A DNA stretch of 64,000 nucleotides from assembly GCA_009667805.1 (NCBI GenBank), contig CM019072.1:36201519-36265518 (forward strand). The letters run 5' to 3'. This DNA is from Leptobrachium leishanense (lineage: Eukaryota; Chordata; Amphibia; Anura; Megophryidae). Position 1 is the first letter of the stretch. Each line of letters begins with the position of its first letter. Of this stretch, positions 1-10,879 are shown in pieces. Under the pieces are notes generated by a model that saw nothing but the letters and a program-made list of their open reading frames with translations, was not told where the DNA came from and did no database searches. Both the position numbers and the translations under genes were made by a program.

Positions 1-470
1 GGTGCACTCCGAAATTATTCAGCAATTTCATCAAAAAAAATCCCAAAAAATGCCTAAAAAATAAAGAAACTTTCTGCTGCAAATAAAAAGAAAACGGTTG
101 AATAAATATTTATTAAAAAGGGGGATTTTTCGTACATTGAAACCTGTAGGATTAGCCTGATTAAACCTGTTTAACAAACCACCGAAAATCAGGGTTAGAA
201 ATCAAGGTTAGAAATTCTAAATCTAATTTCTAACCCTACAATCTAACCCTAATTTCTAACCCTGATTTTTGATGGTTCGTTCGATAGGACTAATCTGGCG
301 AATTCTATAGGTTTCGAAGTAAAAAAAATAAAAAATTATTAAATATTTATTCAACAGTTTACATTTATTCTTTTCATTTGCAGCAAAAGTCTCTTTATTT
401 ATTAAATTTTCAGGATTTTTCGGGATTTGTCAGGATTTTTTGGTGAAATTTTTGGATTCCTAATGTATTT
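1..470. repeat. Long imperfect inverted repeat
   Basis: Two arms of about 200 bases face each other around position 245. Both carry the same AT-rich body in opposite orientation: a 'taaagaaactttctgctgca' type block, a 'ggttgaataaatatttatt' block and an aaacctgt/aggtttcg block. The centre consists of short runs of 'gggttagaaat' and its complement. The body matches that of the hairpin-ended element found at 21139-22013 and elsewhere, so this is probably a rearranged, back-to-back relic of that family. The left arm may continue beyond the window. Confidence 0.6.
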
Positions 471-474
471 TAAA

Positions 475-610
475 ACAACAAGGCTTTTTCCTTTGCCAAA
501 CACAGTTTTTTTTCTTTCCTATTCAGCACCAAGGATATCAGCAGCTGCTATCCATGGTGCTGAATAGGAAAGAAAAAAAAACCCTGCATTTGGCAAAGAA
601 AAAAGCCTCG
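475..610. repeat. Near-perfect hairpin with ~60-base arms
   Basis: Left arm from 'aaggctttttcctttgcc' (about 482) to 'attcagcaccaaggatatc' (about 540); the right arm, from 'ctatccatggtgctgaat' to 'ggcaaagaaaaaagcct', is its complement with few mismatches. The phrase 'gctatccttggtgctgaa' recurs at about 916-933, suggesting the arm is part of a larger repeat. Confidence 0.7.
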
Positions 611-769
611 TTTTAAAATAACAGGAATCCAAAAATTTCTCAAACAAGTCCTGAAAAATGACAAAAAATCTTAAAAAATAGAGACTTTTTGCTGCAAGTG
701 AAAAGAATAAATGGTTGAATAAATATTAAAAAAAAAAACAGGGAATTTTTTTTACATTGAAACTTTTGG

Positions 770-945
770 GATGATTTTATATGGCTGGTATTTTTATTGT
801 AGTGCCAGCCGTATTTTATTTTAGTATGGCTGGTATTTTAATTTTATTATAGTACTGGCTGGTATTTATTTTAGTACCAGCGGGTATTTTCATTTTATTG
901 TAGTACCGGCTGGCTGCTATCCTTGGTGCTGAAGTGCATGATGGA
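770..945 (+). repeat. Short degenerate tandem repeat
   Basis: About four loose copies of a ~45-55-base unit of the form 'ggctggtattttattttatt' plus 'gtagtaccag'. No coding content is visible between here and 1290. Confidence 0.45.
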
Positions 946-1294
946 CAGGGGGATTACCTATTTTTTTTACCCTAATTTAAGTAATTAATCCGATTCACAT
1001 TCCAAACTAACTAATAAAAAGTACGTAATAAGCGATAAAAATGAAATATGAATCAACCCGAAATACAAAATCTATATATATAAAAACGTTTGTGGCCGTC
1101 ACGGCGCGTTTGTGCGCGCGCATCCAGCACAGCCAGACCTTACTAATCGACTGCGCGCTGAACTTACAGGTATCCGGGCAAGAGGTGGCCGCGATCTCCA
1201 GCCCTAGCGGTAGAGCCCTCTGGGATAGAGTGACCATTCATCCCCTGATTTCCAGGGACAGTCCCCGGATTGAGGAGACCGTCCCGGACAACTT

Positions 1295-1441
1295 AAATAA
1301 TGCTAATTTATTCACTGCTCTGAAGGAGGAGCTGCTGTTTCTTGGCTAGCTGCTAGGATTCCCATGCTGAATGGGACTCCCAGTGGAGAGCCAAGGAACT
1401 GCAACTCCTCCTTCAGAGCAGTGAATAAATTAGCATTATTT
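1295..1441. repeat. Palindrome with 53-base arms
   Basis: The arms 1295-1347 and 1389-1441 are complementary almost throughout (starting AAATAATGCTAATTTATTC and ending with its complement), separated by a 41-base loop. It can form a large hairpin. The short open frames across it are by-products of the symmetry. It directly precedes the minisatellite. Confidence 0.8.
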
Positions 1442-1524
1442 ACGTTTGGGGACGAATGGTCATGCATCATCTCTCTGTTTAACACATGGGCAAACTTTCC
1501 TGGGAAGCACCTGGCAGCCAGATC

Positions 1525-2125
1525 CTGGGGAGCACCTGAGCAGCCAGATCCAGGGGAGCACCTGAGCAGCCAGATCCAGGGGAGCACCTGAGCAGCCAGA
1601 TCCTGGGGAGCACTGAGAGCAGCCAGATCCAGGGGAGCACCTGAGCAGCCAGATCCTGGCGAGCACTGAGAGCAGCCAGATCCTGGGGAGCACTGAGAGC
1701 AGCCAGATCCTGGGGAGCATTGAGAGCAGCCAGATCCTGGGAATCACTGAGAGCAGCCAGATCCAGGGGAGAACCTGAGCAGCCAGATCCAGGGAAGCAC
1801 CTGAGCAGCCAGATCCTGGGGAGCACTGAGAGCAGCCAGACCTAGGGAAGCACCTGAGCAGCCAGATCCTGGGGAGCACTGAGAGCAGCCAGATCCAGGG
1901 GAGCACCTGAGTAGCCAGATCCTGGGGAGCACCTGAGTAGCCAGATCCTGGGGAGCACCTGAGTAGCCAGATCATGGGAGCAAGTGAGCAGCCAGACCAT
2001 GGGGAGCTCCTGAGCAGCCAGACCATGGGGAGCTCCTGAGAAGCCAGATCCTGAGGAGCACCAAAGAGCCTGATCCTGTAGCCAGATCCTGGGGTGCACC
2101 TGAGCAGCCAGATTCTGGGTGCGAC
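1525..2125 (+). repeat. Minisatellite, ~26-27-base unit (type A)
   Basis: About 22 tandem copies of a unit with core CCAGATCCTGGGGAGCAC followed by TGAGAGCAG or CTGAGCAG. Units differ by point changes and by one or two bases, and degrade toward 2100. The long minus-strand open frames here are periodic read-through of the array. The same unit, in the opposite orientation, forms the array at 30150-30455. Confidence 0.9.
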
Positions 2126-2629
2126 AAGAAGCCACATCATTGGGAGCACTGGGTAACCAGGTCCTGTACAACAATAGTCTGCCTTAACAACTAGTAGTAA
2201 CTAATAAAAACGAAATAGGAAGTGATCCAAAATCCGAAATATCGGGAGTCCGAATCAACCGGAAATAACTTATAAAAATGATATACGAAGTTATCCGAAA
2301 TACCAGTCGTACAAATTATCGGATTGGTCCAAAATAACGAATCGTAGTAACATAACAAACGATCCGAAACTAAAAAAAACAGAACAAAATTATCTGAAAG
2401 GAAACAAAATGGTACGAAATGATCGAAAACAAATTTCTTTAGCCATGCACATGTCTAATGTATATATATATATATATATATAATATAATGGAGCAAAAAA
2501 AATCTTAAATTTCAATAACAGACACATCGCATGCAGGTCAGATCTGCTTTACGATAATACGTGGGACAGACTGCTTAGACAGACAGTAGTAGCAAAAGGT
2601 TCAGGAAAGGGGATTCATGGACTCCCTAC
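2126..2629. other. Unassigned AT-rich stretch with (TA)n
   Basis: No gene is visible. It holds diffuse 'gaaataNcgaa/ccgaaat' repeats (2200-2420) and a (TA)11 microsatellite at 2461-2482. Confidence 0.5.
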
Positions 2630-2637
2630 GATATCAC

Positions 2638-3609
2638 TAGGGCTAAAACAACTAATCGATTAATCGACAACTAATCAATGATTAAATTAGTTGTCAACTA
2701 TTTTAATCATCGATTAATCGGTGTCGATTAATCGTCCTGTGTAAAGCACACACTGTTTAGAGTCAGACTGAGTTAAACGCAAATAACCTCAGTTTCGGAG
2801 CTGATTAGAGAAGACGCGCTGCGGCTTTACTAGGTATGATTTAGGTCTAGGGTCATGTCAGATACAACCAGTTTGTTTTTATTCTGTATACAACGGCAGC
2901 AGAACTATAACACAAACAATAGGATACTGCCACTGGGTGAAGGAGCTGTATGCCTGTGTTTTATCATTACTTGAAGCTGGAGTCCTGTGCCACCATCCCA
3001 CCCTCCCTGCCACACGCTCTTTGGTCGGGAACTGCCATTCCCTCCCTTTGGTCTGGTCCCTTTCCCCAAACTCACCTCACACACTCAGATCCGGTCTTTT
3101 GTCCATACCCACTCCCTCACACTAAGGTCAAGTCACTTGAGCAAAGTCACTCCCTTCCACCTCCAGTCCCTCCTCCCACTCAGTTTGATCATGAAATTAT
3201 TTAAAAGGGACACTCTGCGCACCTTGACCACTTTAGCTTATTAACCCCGATTTCGTGCTGACATCATCATCTATGACCAAGTGCTTGTAGCCGCGTTCAT
3301 TTGAGAAAGCAAACATGGGCTTAGGCTGTGCATGCGGCATCAACCCATCCCTCTGACCAAGCACTCGCATACCTTGTGTAAAAAGTACACAAGATACGCA
3401 ATTTGCGTATGTACGTACAAAAGTTACATACAATACTCAAATTGCTTATGAAAAAAGGGGGAAGGGGTTGAGGTTATTTATTTTTTTACATAAAATTCCT
3501 TTTAAGTAAACTAATTTTTTTCTAAAATTTTTTATCCGATGAATCGATTAATCAAAATAATAATCGGCCAACTAATCGATTATGAGAATAATCGTTACTT
3601 GCAGCCCTA
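2638..3609. mobile_element. hAT-type non-autonomous transposon, 972 bp
   Basis: Terminal inverted repeats TAGGGCTAAAACAACTAATC (left) and TAGGGCTGCAAGTAACG (right end, complement), followed inward by ATCGATTAATCG-type palindromic runs. The 8-bp target duplication GATATCAC is exact at 2630-2637 and 3610-3617. An 8-bp duplication with TAGGG termini is the hallmark of hAT elements. The interior (about 2760-3480) has no transposase-like frame, so mobility would have depended on an enzyme supplied elsewhere. Confidence 0.9.
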
Positions 3610-3698
3610 GATATCACCCTCAGGTTTGTGGGCGCATGTGAAAAATGAAGATTTGCTTAAGCTCAAAGGGTTAAATCCATCGAGTCTCCCTCCCACAG

Positions 3699-3758
3699 GA
3701 GAAGCAGCTCCTCATCAAACTGCCATCTGACTCCAGCTTCATCCTGCTGACGGGGAAC
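3699..3758 (+). other. Possible short coding exon (20 codons)
   Basis: A pyrimidine-rich acceptor (ctccctcccacag) is followed by 60 bases open in frame 1, translating as EKQLLIKLPSDSSFILLTGN, then AAC|GTAGGG as a donor. The frame stays open past the donor to about 3810. The protein was not recognised. A single short exon with no visible partner is weak evidence; it could equally be chance. Confidence 0.2.
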
Positions 3759-4750
3759 GTAGGGGGGGGGGATTATTTCCATCAGTGCAAGGTAAAAACA
3801 TGGCTGACTTAATGCCGGTGGTACGTAAAGATGTTCGCCTCTCATAATGAGCGTGTCACGCCGGGGTAAAGAGCGCATCGCTCGGCGGAAGGAGAAGCAT
3901 CCTGATACCATACGCAAAACAAGCTGTTTTCCCATATTGTGACAGAGATTTGAGATTCAAACAAATCCAAGCCACCAGAGTTGAATCCACCAGGCTCCTC
4001 ATGACCGTCGGATCGATAGAGAAGCAGCTGACTGTGAAACCGTAATCGGTTTCAGTTCGAAGTTAAAAAACGCACAGAAATGGGATTTTACAACCGCTGA
4101 GCAAAAACATGTATTTTTCAAGGAATATTTCAAACGTAAAAAGTTTATGGTAAATCGGTTTTCGGAAGAAAGCTCTTGAGTATCTGGAATTCCAAAAATT
4201 TGTTTGAGCATCAACAGGACACCAAAAAGTGGAAAATTCCACACCTGACCACATGTGATGGGGATAACAGTGTTAAAATATTGTACAAAATTCCCTTCAT
4301 TTATGTGAAACATGAATTTTGTGTTTAGACTTGGGTCCCAAAATTCTAAAATCCAAAAGGCGTCTGGTGCCGAGCATTTCGGATAAGGGATACTCAATCT
4401 CTACTCTTTTTCTAAAGCGGAGTTTGACACATTTAAATCAAACGTAGGAGGTTTTGAGGGCCTGGAAATATTCACTATGGAGTATATTGAATGATCCATA
4501 AATTTCCTACGGCTGCCGAGACACTGGGTCACCTGCGCCCAACTCTAAGGATTTATTCACTTTTTTAACACTTGAATCAGACTCTGCGAGACGTGCTAAA
4601 ACTTTATGAAGTGTGGCATTTATAGTTATGAGTAGCCTCCATAGAAAAGGTGAGGGGCGTTGCCTAAAGACACGTCCCCTTTGAGGTTTCGAGGTTTGGC
4701 GTCGAAGCTCCAACGAGTGCCTTCAGTCTCTTATTAAAAAAAAAATATGA

Positions 4751-4861
4751 TGTGGCCAAAAGTTAAGCAGATCCACAACTCCCATGATGCTTTGCCCACT
4801 TAAATATATCTTGGAAATTATAGTTCTCCAAGAGCTGGAGGTTGTCCATCTTTTGGCCACA
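4751..4861. mobile_element. Small MITE with TGTGGCCAAAAG ends
   Basis: Terminal inverted repeat TGTGGCCAAAAG is exact at both ends of a 111-bp segment containing 'cacaactcccatgatgc', a phrase shared with other short elements here. The target duplication is unclear and the superfamily unresolved. Confidence 0.55.
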
Positions 4862-5168
4862 CTTTAATCGAAGAAGAAACAAGGTTGACTTCGATGATCC
4901 CATAAAAAAAATAGATATGATTATGATTGACACATCCAGGGTCCAAGAATCCATGGCCTTCTCGAATTTTACCTTTGCCTATGAAAATTCGGGGCTCTAT
5001 GAAATTCTATGTACAAATCACTGATTGGCGTGTGAAAATGCACAGTTGGCTCCTATATTTCCATACCATAAGCTTGATACAGTTTGTCAAGCCTTGACTT
5101 CTTACTGGGCTTGATATAAAAGTGTCAATCTCCAGGCTATGAAAGTATCTCGAGAAACATGTGTAAGG

Positions 5169-5284
5169 CAGGGATGTCAAACTCTGGCCACCCCAGATGT
5201 TGTTGAACTACAACACCCATGATTCTGTCCATCTACTGCATTCAGGGAACTGTAGGCCATCAAGATCTTGGTGGTTTGACCCGG
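5169..5284. mobile_element. hAT-like MITE, 116 bp
   Basis: Ends CAGGGATGTCAAACTC and CCGGGTCAAACCACC (complement of the right end). The interior includes 'aactacaacacccatgatt' typical of this class. The flanking 8-mers gtgtaagg and atataaag match at only five positions, so the insertion is old or the boundaries are slightly off. Confidence 0.6.
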
Positions 5285-5688
5285 ATATAAAGTATAAGGG
5301 AGTCATACACTCAAGCCATGACCCAGAGGGTTCAGGGAAGTCCGTCTGAGTCATACCGTGTCGGGTTTAATAGGATCGGGGTGGTTTCCTTTGAAATGTC
5401 TAATACCACTCAGTGTTACCGCGTCTTCCCTCAAGCAGGAACATTTCCTCCTGTCCTAATCTGAAAGGATAGATTTTCTGCTGAACTTCAATCTTATTAT
5501 CCACGCCTGAGACCTCTAAGCTATTTTTCCGGCCACCTGCTCGGTCTGTCATGGATGGCATTAAGGCCACAGCCTGGCAGAGAGGAGGCCCGGTGGCACA
5601 GCCAAGAGAAGAATTAAAGGGGCACCAAGAGATACAATTTATGGAAAACATATCATATCTCAGGTAGGCAAAAAAAGACATTCTAGTG

Positions 5689-5824
5689 CAGGAGCCAGCA
5701 ACATTGGCCCTCCTGATGTTTTGGACCTATATCTCCCATGATGCTCAGCCACGCATTAGGTTGGATGAGCCTCATGGGAGATGCAGTTCTAAAATATGTG
5801 GAGGATCAAGGTTGCCGACCCCTG
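5689..5824. mobile_element. hAT-like MITE, 136 bp
   Basis: Ends CAGGAGCCAGCAACATTGGC and CAGGGGTCGGCAACCTTG (complement of the right end). Flanks TTCTAGTG (5681-5688) and ACCTAGTG (5825-5832) agree in 6 of 8 positions, fitting an 8-bp hAT duplication. Confidence 0.75.
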
Positions 5825-5832
5825 ACCTAGTG

Positions 5833-7380
5833 ATTTCAACTCAGTGTGTTAAATCAAGCATTTCCCTTACGAACACCCATTTTTTTATTTCTAGGCTTTA
5901 GCATGTGATCCCTATTCAAAAGAAGAGTCCGCGGACTTCTCTTTCCTGCCCTAAACACATGAGTTTTTCTTACCGGCTAAGTCCCAGTGCTGACCTGCGA
6001 CCTGCCATACACTGCTATGCCAGTTACATTATTTCTAAGCTGGTTCGAGTGGATCGTTGTATCTAAGGCGCAGGGCGCAGGTAAAGACGCTTTTCATTCG
6101 TTTAGGTCACGAGGCAGGAGTCCGGATACTCTGAAATAGGGACGACCCACTAAAGGCAGAAAAACAATAGAATGCCCCCCCCATCCCATAAAAAGTTGTA
6201 ATTTTAAGTTTAAGACCCGACCACTCCTGTTCAAAGACTGATCCGAAAAAACGAAATTCCATTAAAAGGGTTTGAGGTCAGAAGTTACAAATTACAAAAA
6301 ACAAAACAACAATATACAGGATCACATCAGCTCATAACAGATTAAAAAAAAAAAAAAGAATTAAACGTACGCTCGATTTCACTCCATTGGAATCATTTCT
6401 GGCTGGAAAGTGTGGCAATCATTAATCAACGACAACTACGTAAAGTTGCGAGATACGTTACGCCGGACGGAAGGTTTGACGGGGGCAAGCTGTCGGGATA
6501 CAAGGGATGATGATTAAGCTCGTGCATGTTTGGCAGATTAGATTGCACGCTCTTGTTGAAAAAATCCATATGCATCAACAACACCTTTCCATTTAATCTG
6601 TGCATTTCCCAGACGCTTCAAACTAATAACACATATATACACGTATACATATAATACCCGCGGCACAGCGTGGCATATGGTGGGTGATGCATGTCAGAGG
6701 GATCTGTAACACAATGCCTGCCTGGCCTCTGGAGTGCATTGCATTCCTAGATTCATGTTCCTAGGCAGATCCTGTTCTCACCATCTGTTTCTCCAGAAAT
6801 CACATATTATGAGCAGATCAAAGCGGCGCCGAGTGGCCGATCACCGGGGAGAGATCCATGCAGAGAGATCCATGCAGGGTATCAGCTTCACAACCATCTG
6901 CTGAGCCCTGGGCCATCTCACTATATGGGGGCATAACCTGGCATATAGAGAGAGGGGAGGGGTGCAGCCCAGGAATCCTAATAAATCTCCTTTATGTGAA
7001 TTCCCACCCTACCCCTATATAAAGGGAGAGAACTCCAGGCTCTTTAGGGTTAAGGATGGAAGTTAATAGGGGGAAGGGGGATCACAGCAACCTGCAGCCA
7101 GAGAGGAGGGGATGCAACATGCCCACAGTAATAGGGGTACCTGCCATCTCACACCCTTATGCATAAATCCCCCCACCCCAAATAAAAATATTGAGAACTA
7201 CCTTTCCCATGATGCTCAACCAGGCTGAGCATCAAGGGGAGTGTAGTTCACATGCTATCTAAGGGTGCCCAGCTTACCCACCACTGCTCTAGGTCCACAC
7301 CCCTCCACTTCCATTCAGCACATGATGCCCAGCAATAGGCAGACAGGAGAGCACAAAGGAAACTGGAAAGAGGGGCTTAC
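5833..7380. other. Unassigned, mostly single-copy stretch
   Basis: No convincing exon is seen. If the exon at 7381-7650 is real, this would be the first intron of a leftward gene. A good TATA-like sequence TATATAAAG lies at 7016-7024 on the + strand, with no open frame downstream that would support a promoter call. The stretch 3759-5688 is similarly free of recognisable genes apart from the MITEs listed. Confidence 0.4.
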
Positions 7381-7650
7381 CTGCTGCAGTGCACCCTAGG
7401 AGACACAGTATGGAGCTCCTCAGACTCTGTATTAGGACCTGGAGGTTCTGCTCCCTGCACAGACAGGCTCCCTCCTCTTCTCTCCCCTGTGCGAGTGAGT
7501 GTCTCCTCTCTCCCTTCTCCTTCCTCCCTCCCTTCTATTTCTCTCTCCTCAGCACCTGCTGCTCAGAACAGCTCCTCTACAGACAACCAGTGCGCGCCCG
7601 CGGGCGCGTCCTCGACGTCGGGGTGGCGCTGCTCCACCTCTGGCCAATAA
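7381..7650 (-). other. Probable non-coding first exon with splice donor
   Basis: Read on the minus strand, a purine-rich leader (many GAGGAGAG runs) ends in CTGCAGCAG|GTAAGC at 7381/7380, a strong 5' splice site. There is no ATG in the ~190 bases before the donor, so it would be 5' untranslated sequence. It is adjacent to a CpG-rich region with two CCAAT boxes. The start is estimated, and no downstream exon was recognised to the left. This is inference from splice and promoter signals only. Confidence 0.45.
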
Positions 7651-7740
7651 GAAAAAAGAGGCGTGGCGGAGGATAGTATTTTACACAGGAGGCTGTGCGC
7701 TGGTTTAGCGATGCCCATCGGCTCTGCTCCAACCAATCAG
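7570..7740 (-). promoter_or_regulatory. CpG-rich promoter with two CCAAT boxes
   Basis: Locally rich in CpG (a run such as gtgcgcgcccgcgggcgcgt), with CCAAT at 7643-7647 (ggCCAATaag) and 7733-7737 (aaCCAATcag), both in NF-Y-like context. It lies just upstream (minus-strand sense) of the putative first exon. The 9.7-kb transposon inserted only about 110 bp beyond the outer CCAAT box. Confidence 0.45.
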
Positions 7741-7984
7741 TGTCAGCTTGCTTGCTTAGGTGTCAAAACGAGGCTTGGAACGCAAAAAGCGCTGCTTTGC
7801 TTTGGAATGCAAATCTCTTGTGTTATTTATTGTCTGTGTCAGATGAGGCGCAGTGTGTTACGAGGCTGAAGTTAGTTTCTTATTCGGCCAGTTACTTATT
7901 CGTGGAAGTTGGTTTCTGATTCGGTTGAATTCCAAGTATGTAAAGTTTCAATAAAAACCTGATTTTAGATGGTAAATTGCCATT

Positions 7985-10227
7985 TTGCCAATGATTTTAA
8001 CATGGATTTATATAGAGGTGGATGCCCTCTACCAAACAATGTCAAATTTAGCCTGGCCAAACTGCAATTTGGGCAGAAAAATCAGTGCCAACTGTGCCAT
8101 GGGTGTTGATTTTTACTATTTTGAATAAGTAACTGATGATTTCAAAGGGTTAATTGCCATTGGGCCACTGAATTCAACATGGATTTATATAGAGGTGGAT
8201 GCCCTCTATCAAACACAATTGTCTTCAGCCTGGCCCAATGGCAAGTTTGCCACGAAAACAGTGCCAACTGTGCCAAGGTGTTGATTTTTACTATTTCGAA
8301 TAAAAGATGTTTTCAAAGGGTTAATTGCCATTGGGCCACTGAATTCAACATGGATTTATATAGAGGAGGATGCCCTCTATCAAACACAATTGTCTTCAGC
8401 CTGGCCCAATGGCAAGTTTGCCACATAAACAGTGCCAACTGTGCCAAGGTGTTGATTTTTACTATTTTGAATAAGTAACTGATGATTTCAAAGGGTTAAT
8501 TGCCATTGGGCCACTGAATTCAACATGGATTTATATAGAGGTGGATGCCCTCTATCAAACACAATTGTCTTCAGCCTGGCCCAATGGCAAGTTTGCCACA
8601 TAAACAGTGCCAACTGTGCCATGGGTGTTGATTTTTACTATTAAGTAACTGATGATTTCAAAGGGTTAATTGCCATTGGGCCACTGAATTCAACATGGAT
8701 TTATATAGAGGTGGATGCCCTCTATCAAACACAATTGTCTTCAGCCTGGCCCAATGGCAAGTTTGCCACATAAACAGTGCCAACTGTGCCAAGGTGTTGA
8801 TTTTTACTATTTTGAATAAGTAACTGATGATTTCAAAGGGTTAATTGCCATTGGGCCACTGAATCCAACATGGATTTATATAGAGGTGGATGCCCTCTAT
8901 CAAACACCATTGTCTTCAGCCTGGCCCAATGGCAAGTTTGCCACGAAAACAGTGCAACTGTGCCATGGGTGTTGATTTTTACTGTTTTGAATAAGTAACT
9001 GATGTTTTCAAAGGGTTAATTGCCATTGGGCCACTGAATCCAACATGGATTTATATAGAGGTGGATGCCCTCTATCAAACACCATTGTCTTCAGCCTGGC
9101 CCAATGGCAAGTTTGCCACGAAAACAGTGCCAACTGTGCCATGGGTGTTGATTTTTACTATTTTGAATAAGTAACTGATGATTTCAAAGGGTTAATTGCC
9201 ATTGGACCACTGAATTCAACATGGATTTATATAGAGGTGGATGCCCTCTATCAAACACAATTGTCTTCAGCCTGGCCCAATGGCAAGTTTGCCACGAAAA
9301 CAGTGCCAACTGTGCCAAGGTGTTGATTTTTACTGTTTTGAATAAGTAACTGATGTTTTCAAAGGGTTAATTGCCATTGGGCCACTGAATTCAACATGGT
9401 TTTATATATAGGTGGATGCCCTCTATCAAACACAATTGTCTTCAGCCTGGCCCAATGGCAAGTTTGCCACGAAAACAGTGCCAACTGTGCCAAGGTGTTG
9501 ATTTTTACTATTTCGAATAAAAGATGTTTTCAAAGGGTTAATTGCCATTGGGCCACTGAATTCAACATGGATTTATATAGAGGAGGATGCCCTCTATCAA
9601 ACACAATTGTCTTCAGCCTGGCCCAATGGCAAGTTTGCCACATAAACAGTGCCAACTGTGCCAAGGTGTTGATTTTTACTATTTTGAATAAGTAACTGAT
9701 GATTTCAAAGGGTTAATTGCCATTGGGCCACTGAATTCAACATGGATTTATATAGAGGTGGATGCCCTCTATCAAACACAATTGTCTTCAGCCTGGCCCA
9801 ATGGCAAGTTTGCCACATAAACAGTGCCAACTGTGCCATGGGTGTTGATTTTTACTATTTTGAATAAGTAACTGATGATTTCAAAGGGTTAATTGCCATT
9901 GGGCCACTGAATTCAACATGGATTTATATAGAGGTGGATGCCCTCTATCAAACACCATTGTCTTCAGCCTGGCCCAATGGCAAGTTTGCCACATAAACAG
10001 TGCCAACTGTGCCAAGGTGTTGATTTTTATTATTTTGAATAAGTAACTGATGATTTCAAAGGGTTAATTGCCATTGGGCCACTGAATTCAACATGGATTT
10101 ATATAGAGGTGGATGCCCTCTATCAAACACTATTGTCTTCAGCTTGGCCCAATGGCAAGTTTGCCACGAAAACAGTGCCAACTATGCCATGGGTGCTTAT
10201 TTTTACTGTTTTGAATGAGTAACTGAT
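7985..10227 (+). repeat. Left-arm tandem array, 13 units of ~175 bp
   Basis: The unit landmark 'catggatttatat' occurs at 8001, 8178, 8349, 8524, 8694, 8869, 9044, 9220, 9394, 9566, 9741, 9917 and 10092, giving periods of 170-177. Each unit contains TTGCCATTGGGCC and, ~80 bases later, its complement GGCCCAATGGCAA, so single units can fold. Most units differ by only a few bases; the first is clearly diverged. The 99-codon open frames at 8179 and 9396 are periodic artefacts. Confidence 0.95.
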
Positions 10228-10329
10228 GTTTTTAATGGGGTTGCACCGATACTAGTATCGGTATCAGTGCCGATACCGGGTACTGCGGAGTACATGGTAC
10301 TCGTGCAGTGCCCCCAATATTTCCCCCGA

Positions 10330-10839
10330 TACGGAAGCCAGCATTTAGCCGGCATCCGAGGGGCTGGGGCGGCTGTCTGAATGCTCTATCGGCATTCAGA
10401 CAGGCCTGCAGCTGCTCTCCGCGATCATACTTACCTTCCTGAGTGACGCCGGTAAAGCTTCCGCACGTGCGCTCGTTGGAAGGCCCCCAGCCGCGATCAC
10501 CAGGGACTCCCACGTGATCGCTGCTGGGGGCCTTCCAACGAGCGCACGCGCAAAGACCTTGTCGGCGTTGCTCAGGAAGGTAAGTATGAACCCAGAGAGC
10601 AGCTCCAGGTGCCTGTCCGAATGTCGATAGGACGGCTGTCCGAATGCTCTATCGACATTCGGACAGGCACCTGGAGCTCTCCGTTCATACTTACCATCCT
10701 GAGCGACGCCGGTTAAAGTTTCACGTGGGTGATCGCTCCTGGGGGCCTTCCAACTAAGCGCACACGCGGAAACTTTACCGGTGTCTCTCAGGATGGTAAG
10801 TATGAACGGAGAGCTACAGGTGCCTGTCCGAATGCCGAT

Positions 10840-10842
<3 letters not shown>
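10330..10842. repeat. Two adjacent large palindromes
   Basis: A ~130-base module (cattcRgacaggc, the 'catacttacc' segment, then gaYgccgg and the gggggccttccaac segment) occurs four times in alternating orientation: inverted pairs centred near 10505 and 10745. The pairs share long complementary stretches, and the two palindromes share the module. Confidence 0.8.

Positions 10843-10874
<32 letters not shown>
10843..10874 (+). repeat. (GT)16 microsatellite
   Basis: Perfect dinucleotide run directly abutting the second palindrome. Confidence 0.95.

Positions 10875-10879
<5 letters not shown>

Noticed and set aside
160..270. Telomere-like aaccctaa/ttaggg motifs
   Set aside because: Only a few irregular copies in both orientations, forming the centre of an inverted repeat; not a (TTAGGG)n array.
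1460..2174. 229-codon minus-strand frame (SGCSGAPQDLAA-like)
   Set aside because: Read-through of the type-A minisatellite; three frames are equally open.
7016..7024. TATATAAAG as a + strand promoter
   Set aside because: A good TATA match, but no downstream exon, CpG support or open frame; chance cannot be excluded.
7389..7708. Plus-strand frames of 95 and 69 codons in the CpG-rich region
   Set aside because: Low-complexity Ser/Pro/Leu translation of a pyrimidine-rich leader; the splice signal is on the other strand.
8179..9695. Two 99-codon frames of identical sequence
   Set aside because: They span two satellite units where a stop was lost by chance; not genes.
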